Assembly: GCA_946410505.1 (NCBI GenBank)
Contig: CAMKAP010000060.1
Span: 1 to 9,846 of the forward strand
Reading direction: 5' to 3'
DNA length: 9,846 nucleotides
DNA from: an uncultured Clostridia bacterium
Lineage (GTDB): Bacteria > Bacillota_A > Clostridia > Oscillospirales > Oscillospiraceae
The number at the start of each line of letters is the position of its first letter. Position 1 is the stretch's first letter. The notes beneath the pieces were generated by a model. That model was given only the letters and a program-made list of their open reading frames with translations, ran no database searches and was not told the DNA's origin. The position numbers and the translations under genes were made by a program. Below, piece by piece: positions 1-8,049 of this stretch.

Positions 1-992
1 AGGCTGCCAACGAGAACAAGGACGGCGACCTGATCTTCGGTCTGAACGAGACCCGTTGGGGCCAGCTGGTTAACGGTCAGTACGAGAACCTGTCCATCAT
101 CGACTGGACTCCCTCCTGGGCGGAGAATGTAGATGAGGATTACATCTATCCCGGTAAGGCCTACGGCATTGTCATCCAGAACGTGCTGATGCTCTACCGC
201 AACGACGAGCTTGGCACCAACGGCGAGGAGCTGCACTTCGATCACTGGGCTGACATTATTGATTCCGGCTACACCTGGTACCGCCAGAACAAGATCGGCG
301 GCACCACCAACATGAACATCAACTCCGCCATGCTCTATGCCTTCACCGATCCTGAATCCCCGGCCGGCGGCATCTCCGTCGACGGTTGGAAGGCTCTGTG
401 GAAGTTCTGCGCCGACGGCAAATTCGGCGGTGACGACTACAAGTACGGCTTTGTTCCTCTGAACAAGGGCGACGTGGCCATCTCCGAATTCTACTCCTCC
501 GCTCTCTACGGCCAGATTGACGCCGCGGCCGATGGCAGCGAGCATCCCCTGGTCGGCGCTCTGGAGCCCGAGAACTGGGGTCTGGTGGACATTGCCGACG
601 GCACCTACTACATCGGCGAGTACATCGGCATCCTGGACAAGGCCGGCCGTACCGAAGAGCAGACCGAGAAGGTCAAGGAGTTCTGCGAGTGGTTCGGCTC
701 CGCCGAGGTTCAGGCAGCCTGGGCTGAAGAGTTTGACTCCTATCCTCTGAACAAGGAAGCCGCCGCACTCGTCTATGATGAGGTTCCCGAAATCTACACC
801 ATCCGCAACTTCGCTCTCGACACCGTTCCCGGCACCGACATGATCTACGCCGAGTACGTGGCCGCCCACAACGCCGAGTGGACCAATATCATGACCAACC
901 TGGGCTTCTACTGGAAGGACGCCTCCGAGGCTCCCGCAGAGCCCGATTGGGACAACCTTGACTGGGCCGTTCTGACGCAGAAGGCCGAGTAA
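1..992 (+). CDS. ABC transporter solute-binding protein, 5' end outside the window
   Basis: The reading frame is open from the first full codon at position 3 to the TAA at 990-992, giving 329 residues. The true start, with the expected export signal or lipobox, lies upstream. The visible part has the character of a periplasmic-type binding protein of the iron/polyamine/organophosphate group. It is rich in Trp, Tyr and acidic residues. A late segment (WGLVDIADGTYYIGEYIG, then a helix ending in EFCEWFGSAEVQAAWAE) resembles the region where these proteins state that residues near the C-terminus were appended to the substrate lobe. It would capture the ligand outside the membrane and deliver it to the permease encoded downstream. 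The ATPase and fused permease that follow support the role. Codon use is strongly biased to C- or G-ending codons, consistent with high expression. The ligand cannot be read from the sequence: iron, polyamine, sugar phosphate and phosphonate binders all occur in this broad family. Confidence 0.85.
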   Translation, partial: AANENKDGDLIFGLNETRWGQLVNGQYENLSIIDWTPSWAENVDEDYIYPGKAYGIVIQNVLMLYRNDELGTNGEELHFDHWADIIDSGYTWYRQNKIGGTTNMNINSAMLYAFTDPESPAGGISVDGWKALWKFCADGKFGGDDYKYGFVPLNKGDVAISEFYSSALYGQIDAAADGSEHPLVGALEPENWGLVDIADGTYYIGEYIGILDKAGRTEEQTEKVKEFCEWFGSAEVQAAWAEEFDSYPLNKEAAALVYDEVPEIYTIRNFALDTVPGTDMIYAEYVAAHNAEWTNIMTNLGFYWKDASEAPAEPDWDNLDWAVLTQKAE

Positions 993-1012
993 TCCTTTCC
1001 CTGTAATCTCAT

Positions 1013-1040
1013 ATGGCGAGCCGGGCAACCGGCTCGCCAT
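1013..1040 (+). terminator. Perfect hairpin after the binding-protein gene (attenuator or mRNA-stabilising stem)
   Basis: Arms at 1013-1024 and 1029-1040 are exact 12-base reverse complements around a GCAA loop, a GNRA-type tetraloop. The stem begins 20 bases after the stop codon. It is followed by GTTATATAAC, itself a 10-base palindrome, and not by a T run. A full Rho-independent terminator is therefore unlikely. A partial terminator, or a 3' stabiliser that keeps binding-protein mRNA more abundant than the ATPase and permease message, fits better. Confidence 0.7.
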
Positions 1041-1063
1041 GTTATATAACATAACGTTCGTTG

Positions 1064-1095
1064 AGCAAAAGCCGTCCGCATCGGCGGCCTTTGCT
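1064..1095 (+). other. Second, imperfect hairpin in the leader of the ATPase gene
   Basis: Arms at 1064-1074 and 1085-1095 pair over 11 positions with one A-C mismatch around a 10-base loop. The stem ends about 21 bases before the SD of the ATPase gene and has no T tract. It may be an RNA folding element or incidental. I see no known riboswitch pattern in this gap. Confidence 0.35.
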
Positions 1096-1132
1096 GAGTG
1101 AACTGAGAAATGATGCAAAGGAGAGATAGCTT

Positions 1133-2166
<1,034 letters not shown>

Positions 2167-2170
<4 letters not shown>

Positions 2171-4071
2171 GTCAGACGCTCGACCGAAAGATCCGGCCGG
2201 AGCTTCTTGTCCGCCTGGTAGGCGTGTGTTTCTTCGCCTATCTGTTCTTCGGCTTCATGCTCCTGCCTTGTCTGAATACCCTGACCAGTATTTTCAACAC
2301 AAAAAACGCCGCCGGAGAGCGCGACCCGCTGGCTGTGATCCGCTTTTTCCTCGCAGGATCCATGGGCAAATATGTCTGGAACTCACTGAAGCTCGCCATC
2401 TGCCTTGTGATCACCGTGAACGTGATCGGCGTCTCCATCGTGCTGCTCACCGAGTACTTTGATATCAAAGGTGCCCGCATCCTCCGCATGGGCTACATGA
2501 CCACGATGATCTACTCTGGCGTTGCGCTGGTCACCGGATACATGTTCCTCTACGCGGGCGACGGCATCCTGACCACCGCGATGAAAAACGCCTTCCCCGA
2601 CTTTAATCCAAGCTGGTTCTCAGGCTTCAACGCGGTCCTCTTCACCATGACTTTTGCCTGCACCTCCAACCACATGCTCTTTTTGCGAAACGCCATCCGG
2701 GGCATTGACTACAACACCGTGGAGGCCGCCCGCAATATGGGCGCAAAGCCCTTCAAGGTGCTGTGGAAGGTGGTCTTCCCCACGCTGATCCCCACCATGT
2801 TTTCTCTCACGGTCATGACCTTCATTACCGGTCTGTGCGCCATGTCCGCCCCTACCCTTCTGGGTTATGACTCCATCAACCCCGAAATTGTGCGTCTGGC
2901 CGGCTCCTCCACTGCAGACGAAGCTTTCCCCCAGGCCCGTGCGGCGCTGCTGTCCATTATCCTTGCGATGTTCACCATCGTACTTCTGACGATTCTCTCT
3001 GCCTACGAGCGCAAGGGGCATTACCTCTCCGTCTCCAAGACAAAAGCCAAGCTCCAGAAGCAGAAGATTACGAATCCCGTGGCCAATGTGCTGGCGCATC
3101 TCTATGCCTACATCCTGTTCATCATTTATATGACGCCGGTGGTCATGATCGTCATCTTCTCCTTCCAGACTTACAGCGCCATCCGCCTCAAGAAGCTGGA
3201 TCTGAGTCATTGGACACTGATCAACTACTTCGGGCAGCAGGACTACGAGTACCTGACAAGCCGCGGCAAGTACAAGACCCGTGAGGGCTCCATCTCCGGC
3301 GTCTTTGCCAATGAGGCGACCCTGGGCGGCATCAAGCTCAGCTTTATCCTCTCTGCGCTGGCGGCAGCGCTTGCCTGTGTGATCGTCGTGGTAGCCTGCA
3401 ACTACATGTTCAAGAAGAAGAACAAGGGCACCGGCGTGGTGCTGGAATATGCGCTGCTCTTCCCCTGGCTTCTGCCGACGATCCTGATTTGCTACTCTTA
3501 CCGCACCTATTTCAACTCCGATGCTGTCTGGTACGTGGGCAACCAAAACCTGTACTACGCGCAGAATGTACGGTTTTTGATTGTCATGGCCTACACGGTG
3601 ACGAAACTGCCATTCAGCCTGCGCATGATCAAGGCCAGCTTCTATTCCATAGATGAGGAGCTGGAGGATGCAGCGAAAAACCTGGGCGCCAGCGGGATCT
3701 TTACCTTCCTGCGCGTGAAGCTGCCCATCATCCTCCCCTCGGTGCTGGCTGTCTTTGCGCTCAACTTCAACGCGCTTTTCACCGAGTACGACATGTCCGC
3801 CACCTTCGCAAGCACCTACGGCACCAGCTACGCCATGGTCATCCAGTCCATGTGCCGTGAAGAAGGTCTGTACGGCTACAATGTCAACGCCTCGGGCCGC
3901 CGCTGCGCTTCCACAGTGTTTATCATGCTCGTCTCCGGCCTCATTCTATATCTGGTCTACGGCGTTGGCTCCCGGGATCTGGGCGAGCGGCTGGAGATCC
4001 GCGACCGCCGCCGCAAGCGCATGGAAAAGCTATCCGCACTCTTTGGAAAAAAGGAACGCAGCAAGGCATGA
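2167..4071 (+). CDS. ABC transporter permease with two fused transmembrane domains (FbpB/AfuB type)
   Basis: The 634-residue product is two binding-protein-dependent permease domains in one chain, as in FbpB-like and AfuB-like proteins. The first half spans roughly residues 10-285 and has its cytoplasmic EAA loop at about 186-205 (EAARNMGAKPFKVLWKVVFP). The second half spans about 308-605 and has the matching loop at about 501-521 (DAAKNLGASGIFTFLRVKLP). These loops dock the ATPase. Hydrophobic segments are clear near 15-35, 72-95, 110-130, 155-172, 205-232 and 260-280 in the first half, with a similar set in the second. A basic linker (about 281-305) joins the halves, and the C-terminus is Arg/Lys-rich. 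The start overlaps the ATPase stop and the stop overlaps the phosphatase start, both as ATGA. One chain supplies both membrane halves, so no second permease gene is needed, and none is seen. Confidence 0.93.
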
Positions 4072-4703
4072 TCAAAAACGTGATTTTCGATATGGGCCGC
4101 GTCCTCATCGACTGGGACCCTGAAGTCATCGTCGCCAGAGAAAAACTGAATGAAGAGGACAGCCGGCTTCTTCTGCGAGAGGTGTTTTACAGCGGCGAAT
4201 GGGCCGCCATGGATCACGGCTGGATGAGCTCCGACGAGGGCTATGCGCGTATCTGCCGCAGGCTTCCGGAGCGGCTGCACGAGGCCGCGAGACACTGCGT
4301 CTACGACTGGTGGAAGGGAGAGCTCGTTCCCATTCCGGGCATGGCAGAGCTGGTACGTGAGGTAAAAGCCCTCGGCTACGGCGTATATCTTCTCTCCAAC
4401 GCCACGAGCTATCTCTCCGAGTATTTTCACCGGATCCCCGGCTCGGAGTGCTTCGACGGGCGCGTTGTTTCGGCAGACGTGAAGATGCTCAAGCCGGAGC
4501 GTGAGATCTATCGGGAGCTGTACCGCAAATATGCGCTGGACCCGTCCGAATGCTTCTTTATCGACGACAATATCCTGAACGTAGACGGCGCCTGGCTCAG
4601 CGGCATGCAGGCCACCGTGTTCTATAACGACATGGCACGCCTGCGCCGGGAGCTGAACGAAGCCGGAATCCCGGTAAAGTCGGAGGGTTTTTTTCTCACG
4701 TGA
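4068..4703 (+). CDS. HAD-superfamily phosphatase, YihX-like
   Basis: This 211-residue cytoplasmic hydrolase has the four HAD motifs. Motif I is FDMGRVLID with nucleophile D8. Motif II is LLSNAT with S110. Motif III is the lysine K142 in MLKPEREIY. Motif IV is FFIDDN with D166 and D167. The helical cap lies between about residues 15 and 90. The second Asp usual in motif I (DxD) is Gly here (DMG). As I recall, E. coli YihX, an alpha-glucose-1-phosphate phosphatase, reads DLG at this site, so the change is a subfamily trait rather than damage. The ATG overlaps the permease stop (ATGA), with AAGGA at 4051-4055 upstream, so it is the last gene of the importer operon. Such coupling suggests that it acts on what the importer brings in, or on a product of it. 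The phosphorylated substrate is not known. Confidence 0.88.
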   Translation: MIKNVIFDMGRVLIDWDPEVIVAREKLNEEDSRLLLREVFYSGEWAAMDHGWMSSDEGYARICRRLPERLHEAARHCVYDWWKGELVPIPGMAELVREVKALGYGVYLLSNATSYLSEYFHRIPGSECFDGRVVSADVKMLKPEREIYRELYRKYALDPSECFFIDDNILNVDGAWLSGMQATVFYNDMARLRRELNEAGIPVKSEGFFLT

Positions 4704-4715
4704 CGCCATTCGCGC

Positions 4716-4760
4716 AAAAGCGCCGACCGCTTGCGAAATCAAGCGGCACGGCGCTTTTTT
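4716..4760 (+). terminator. Rho-independent terminator of the importer operon
   Basis: The outer stem pairs 4716-4725 with 4749-4758. After a small internal loop (A against CA), the inner stem pairs 4727-4733 with 4740-4746 around a six-base loop. The T run at 4755-4760 follows directly. It starts 13 bases after the phosphatase stop codon. Confidence 0.92.
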
Positions 4761-4765
4761 ATCTT

Positions 4766-4771
4766 TATAAT
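4766..4771 (+). promoter_or_regulatory. Candidate -10 box (TATAAT) for the hydrolase gene
   Basis: A perfect TATAAT stands in an AT-rich stretch between the operon terminator and the hydrolase start. No recognisable TTGACA lies 16-18 bases upstream, because that position falls in the GC-rich terminator arm. TATACT at 4771-4776 is an alternative. The gene needs its own promoter after so strong a terminator, but the exact site is weakly supported. Confidence 0.35.
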
Positions 4772-4814
4772 ATACTTGTTCTTCGTAAACAAATTTATAA
4801 GCCCGGGGTGCGAT

Positions 4815-5852
4815 ATGAGAAAAAAACACATAGGATTATGGATCTGCGCTGCGGTCATTCTGCTGCCGATCCTGCTTTTTTCGCTGCTGTGTGTATGCAG
4901 GATCAATACCCATGTCGTGGATTACCCTTACGATCCCGCCTTTCCCAAACCCGGACCGGCTGTGAACTTCAAGTATGACGATGCGGCCGCCGACCTATAC
5001 ATCCGCTGGTGCAACCTTCTGGACAACGGAATGACTGCCGCATGGAAAGCGCCGGAGGGTGTTGTAAAGAAGGCCCTGCATGTGACGGCTCAGGACGGGT
5101 ACAGCGTCGGAGGGTATCTACTGGAGCCGGTCGGCTGTGAAGACGAAGTGCTGCCGACCATACTGTACTGTCACGGCGGCGGCTTCTTTCTGACGATGAT
5201 GAACGCTCAGCTTGATATTGGCGCTGTATACGCAGAAGCACTTCACTGTCGCGTGTTTCTGCCGCAATACCGTACCTCTCTGGACTGGCCTTATCCTACG
5301 CCGCTGAACGACTGCTACGACACGCTCAGGGCGATCGCCGCATCTCCCCTTACAGACCTGTCGTGCGTCATGATCTACGGCGACAGCGCGGGCGGCTGCC
5401 TCGCTGCTGAAGTCACGCATCGCTGCTGTGACGAGGGTCTGCTGACACCGGCAGCTCAGATGCTGATCTATCCGGTGGCTGACCGGGCACAGCATTACCC
5501 TTCCCTGACGGAGTATGAAAACGCCACCTGGCCGCGGGAAGCAAACATCCGCATGTGGAAGCTCTATCTGAACGGGTATGAACCGACAGCCGCGGATTAC
5601 GCAGTTCCTATGGAGCATGAGAGCTTTCCCGCATACCCTCCCACGTATGTGGAGGCAGCACAAATGGACATTCTCTGTGATCAGGACATCGCCTATGCCG
5701 GCAAAATGAAAGCGGCAGGCGCAGACGTGACATTGGTTCAGATCCCCGGCGCTTACCACGGCTTTGACGGAGATGTGAACAATGCCGCCGTCCGGAGTGT
5801 GATAGACAGCAGGATCGCCTGGCTGTGGGACGCACTCGAACAAGCCGAATAA
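4815..5852 (+). CDS. Membrane-anchored alpha/beta hydrolase (esterase), hormone-sensitive-lipase family
   Basis: From the ATG at 4815 the product is 345 residues. It begins MRKKH, followed by a hydrophobic stretch at about 7-28, which is an uncleaved signal anchor; no proper lipobox surrounds C26 or C28. The catalytic domain should therefore lie outside the membrane. HSL-family motifs are complete: oxyanion-hole HGGG at 120-123, nucleophile S191 in GDSAGG, acid D285 in MDILCD, and base H315 in YHGFD. The family hydrolyses esters of short acyl chains or similar small substrates; the substrate here is unknown. The frame is open up to a TTG at 4731, but that start would lie inside the upstream terminator, whereas ATG 4815 has GGGGTG five bases upstream and begins at the signal anchor. 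The gene stands alone between terminators, and I see no link to either neighbour. Confidence 0.88.
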   Translation: MRKKHIGLWICAAVILLPILLFSLLCVCRINTHVVDYPYDPAFPKPGPAVNFKYDDAAADLYIRWCNLLDNGMTAAWKAPEGVVKKALHVTAQDGYSVGGYLLEPVGCEDEVLPTILYCHGGGFFLTMMNAQLDIGAVYAEALHCRVFLPQYRTSLDWPYPTPLNDCYDTLRAIAASPLTDLSCVMIYGDSAGGCLAAEVTHRCCDEGLLTPAAQMLIYPVADRAQHYPSLTEYENATWPREANIRMWKLYLNGYEPTAADYAVPMEHESFPAYPPTYVEAAQMDILCDQDIAYAGKMKAAGADVTLVQIPGAYHGFDGDVNNAAVRSVIDSRIAWLWDALEQAE

Positions 5853-5868
5853 TCCTTCCAGATACGAA

Positions 5869-5904
5869 AAGCAGGGCCGCACGATCATTCGTGCGGCCCC
5901 GCTT
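5869..5904. terminator. Bidirectional terminator between convergent genes
   Basis: An 11-bp stem pairs 5874-5884 with 5889-5899 around the loop TCAT. After one A/C mismatch it extends by 4 bp at each end. The T-rich tail is better on the minus strand (TTTTCG, from the GAAAA at 5866-5870) than on the plus strand (TTACATTTCTC). It can end both the hydrolase and the ccsA transcripts, which converge here with 61 bases between their stop codons. Confidence 0.8.
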
Positions 5905-5913
5905 ACATTTCTC

Positions 5914-6708
5914 TCAGCCGTAGCTGTGCAGGCCGGGCATCAGGGTGTTGACACCGGCGAAAGTGAAGAGCACCACCGGCACCGCGATCACCACGTACCA
6001 GGCCAGCATCTTCGTGTTGGCGTTTTTCCGAAGATGCAGGTGCAGATACACCGCGTAGATGATCCAGGTGATGAGGGCCCAGACCTCCTTGGGGTCCCAG
6101 GTCCAGAAGGAGGACCAGGCCTGCTCGGCCCAGATGGCGCCGGTCAGGATCGTGACGGTCAAAAGAAGGAAGCCCAGCGCGATCAGGCGATAGGCCATGA
6201 AATCCATCTGACGGAGCTTGAGCTCATCCGCTTCCTTCCCCTTCCGGCTCAGCAGCAGATATCGAACTCCGGCGCAGCCGGCCAGCACGAAGGCCGAATA
6301 GCTGAACATGGCGGAGCCGATGTGGAAAACAAACCAGCTACTTTTGAGCGCGGGCATGAGTTCTGTAATTTCCATGGGTTTGAGCGCGGCATAGGACAGG
6401 ACGAGAAAGGCCATGGGCATGGCGGCCACCGAGAGCCACTCGGCATGGAGCCTTGCGCGAAAGACAATGAGCAGAGCCGCAATTCCCCAGGAAAAAGCCA
6501 TGGAGAATTCAAAATGATTGGCCAGCGGGAAGCGCCCAGCCTTGATTCCGCGGGCGACGAAATAGACCGTGTGCAGCGCAAAGGCACCGAGGAACACAAA
6601 CCAGGCGGCCTTGAGCAGCTTGTCCTTTTTAAAACTGACGCCGGCAAATTCCAGAACAGACGCTACAAAATACAGCGCCAGAGCGCCGAAGAAAATAGTA
6701 TTTAACAT
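5914..6708 (-). CDS. ccsA: Cytochrome c maturation protein CcsA/ResC (system II heme handling)
   Basis: This 264-residue integral membrane protein has about eight hydrophobic segments. It carries the tryptophan-rich WWD heme-binding region at about 193-215 (IWAEQAWSSFWTWDPKEVW), followed by the conserved LITWIIYAVYLHL helix. Candidate heme-ligand histidines are H46, H129 in FHIGSAMFSYSAF and H261 near the C-terminus (GLHSYG). It works with ResB to move heme across the membrane and attach it to CxxCH motifs of exported apocytochromes. Some databases name the same family CcsB or ResC; I use CcsA for the WWD protein. Its ATG overlaps the end of resB by seven bases, with a purine-rich SD (AGGAGGGAG, 6719-6727) inside resB, so the pair is translationally coupled. 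The nearby pentaheme nitrite reductase is the obvious client. Confidence 0.93.
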   Translation of the reverse strand: MLNTIFFGALALYFVASVLEFAGVSFKKDKLLKAAWFVFLGAFALHTVYFVARGIKAGRFPLANHFEFSMAFSWGIAALLIVFRARLHAEWLSVAAMPMAFLVLSYAALKPMEITELMPALKSSWFVFHIGSAMFSYSAFVLAGCAGVRYLLLSRKGKEADELKLRQMDFMAYRLIALGFLLLTVTILTGAIWAEQAWSSFWTWDPKEVWALITWIIYAVYLHLHLRKNANTKMLAWYVVIAVPVVLFTFAGVNTLMPGLHSYG

Positions 6709-7958
6709 GTTGATCCGTCTCCCTCCTGTTTCTGCTGCAGAAGCAGGCGCAGCTCCATGCGCATGCTCTCCGGTTTCGGGCCGCTTACCGTATATCCCTG
6801 CGCATCTGTCTTTACCAGAACAGGCTGCAGGAAGAAGCTGATGTATAAACCTGCGATCATCAGGCAGAAGGAGGCCACCAAAAGTGCGTTGACCAACGGC
6901 GGCGTCCGCTTGATGCGAAGGCCCGGGTATTCCACCGGATCGTTAAAGGTATACACCATGTCGCCAACCGTCAGATCCTCGCCCGGGAAGGCCAGCACAG
7001 GGGTATACTCACCGTCCACGGCGAGCAGGATCTGGTATACAGGGTCCGTGTAACTGCCGGAGGTGGAGGAAATCAGCGTAAAGTTTCCGTCTTCGTCCCG
7101 GATATAGCCCGGATAAAGCGTTTCATACCAGATACCGTTTGTGCCGTCCATGGTCAGAAAGCAGGTCTCGGTCAAAGTAAAATCGTCTTCGCCGCCTGTA
7201 TCGTTATTGCGGACCGTAAGAGACCCGGCTGTGCCATAGGTCTGCTGGTAGATTTTATAATGGCCGAAGGATAGCGGATGGTTCACACTCACGGGGCGCC
7301 AATCGCTCTGTCGTCCGTCCTGCAGCGTCACACGAAGGACACTTTCAAAATCCAGATCGCCTTCGTCGTTTTCAATATGAAAGCTCTCCACCTCAATCTG
7401 GGTACCGTCCTCCATGCGCAGCGACTCACCGGGAAGGCAGCTCCGGTCCATCACTGTGGGCGAATAGAGCGCCGCCGCACCGAAGACGACGGTAAGCAAA
7501 ATGGCCAGATGGGTCAGAAAAGTCCCGAAACGGCCGAAGCTGTTTTTGCTGTAGATAAGGGCATCGCCGACAGCAGTCTCACGGCAATGCCGCTCCCGCA
7601 GATAGCCGCGCACCCGTTCCAGCTCCTCTTCAGTCAGCTTCTCGAAGGTGGGCAGCGCTGCAGCCGCCTGTTCCGGCCTCTCCCAAGCCCGCACCGTGCT
7701 GCGAAAGCGGAGAATCGAGCAGAGGCTCAGATTCAGGCACAGGAGCACCAGGATCAAAATAAAAAGCCAGCCCTTGAACACATGATCCAGTCCCAGGGTC
7801 AGAAGCGTCGCATGGATATTCGTATAGTTCTGCGCATACCAGGCAGCCCCCTTCTCCTGCGGGATCACAGAGCCCACGACAGAGCAGGCCGCGATCAATG
7901 CCAGCAGCAGGATGCCGAAGCGCATGGAGCGCAGAAACCGAAAAGTCTTTTTCAACAT
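6702..7958 (-). CDS. resB: Cytochrome c maturation protein ResB (Ccs1)
   Basis: The 418-residue product has the ResB layout. It has transmembrane segments near 13-33, 63-84 and 145-165, then a large extracytoplasmic domain (about 166-354), and a last segment at about 356-378. Family-like features include FLTHLAILLTVVFG with H150 in the third segment, and NHPLSFGHYKIYQQTYG at 226-242. ResB partners CcsA as the apocytochrome-binding and heme-ligation half of the system II synthetase. The ATG at 7958 has a modest SD (GGTGAG) seven bases upstream. It follows nrfA by 91 bases across a hairpin, so it may be made by readthrough from nrfA or from a weak promoter in that gap. The 3' end overlaps ccsA. 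Length is close to other Gram-positive ResB proteins, which are often shorter than the plastid-type Ccs1. Confidence 0.92.
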   Translation of the reverse strand: MLKKTFRFLRSMRFGILLLALIAACSVVGSVIPQEKGAAWYAQNYTNIHATLLTLGLDHVFKGWLFILILVLLCLNLSLCSILRFRSTVRAWERPEQAAAALPTFEKLTEEELERVRGYLRERHCRETAVGDALIYSKNSFGRFGTFLTHLAILLTVVFGAAALYSPTVMDRSCLPGESLRMEDGTQIEVESFHIENDEGDLDFESVLRVTLQDGRQSDWRPVSVNHPLSFGHYKIYQQTYGTAGSLTVRNNDTGGEDDFTLTETCFLTMDGTNGIWYETLYPGYIRDEDGNFTLISSTSGSYTDPVYQILLAVDGEYTPVLAFPGEDLTVGDMVYTFNDPVEYPGLRIKRTPPLVNALLVASFCLMIAGLYISFFLQPVLVKTDAQGYTVSGPKPESMRMELRLLLQQKQEGDGSTC

Positions 7959-8004
7959 GATCTCACCGTTGATTCTACATATTTTGTGATGATCAAATAG
8001 GAAA

Positions 8005-8031
8005 GCCGCCCCGCCCGATGGGCGGGACGGC
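8005..8031 (-). terminator. Hairpin between nrfA and resB
   Basis: On the minus strand the arms (8031-8020 and 8016-8005) pair over 12 positions with one U-G wobble around a three-base loop. The downstream sequence is TTTCCTATTT. On the plus strand the wobble becomes a C-A mismatch, so the element is tuned for minus-strand transcripts. The interrupted T tract suggests a partial terminator that would lower resB-ccsA expression relative to nrfA. Confidence 0.7.
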
Positions 8032-8049
8032 CTGTTAGCACTCGCAGGA

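Noticed and set aside
1041..1060. AT-rich palindrome after the first hairpin as a promoter for the ATPase gene
   Set aside because: TATAAC at 1045-1050 has no -35 at suitable spacing, because that position falls within the GC-rich stem.
2620..3546. Minus-strand open frame opposite the permease gene
   Set aside because: It is antisense to a well-supported gene and its composition is low-complexity (Gly, His, Asp).
4688..4694. T7 run at the end of the phosphatase gene as a slippage site
   Set aside because: It encodes Phe-Phe in frame four codons before the stop. Slippage would change only the tail, and nothing suggests programmed use.
4731..4814. Upstream TTG start for the hydrolase
   Set aside because: The TTG lies inside the terminator stem and upstream of the -10 candidate. 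ATG 4815 starts exactly at a signal anchor.
3957..4829. Minus-strand open frame opposite the phosphatase gene
   Set aside because: It would run through the operon terminator and oppose the HAD motifs. It shows no domain of its own.
5926..6705. Plus-strand open frame opposite ccsA
   Set aside because: It is the mirror of a clear membrane protein gene. The predicted product is Gly/His/Arg-rich without recognisable domains.
7984..7997. FNR-like site in the nrfA-resB gap
   Set aside because: One half-site (ATCAA) is exact, but the other matches only 3 of 5 positions. The chance of this in AT-rich sequence is high.
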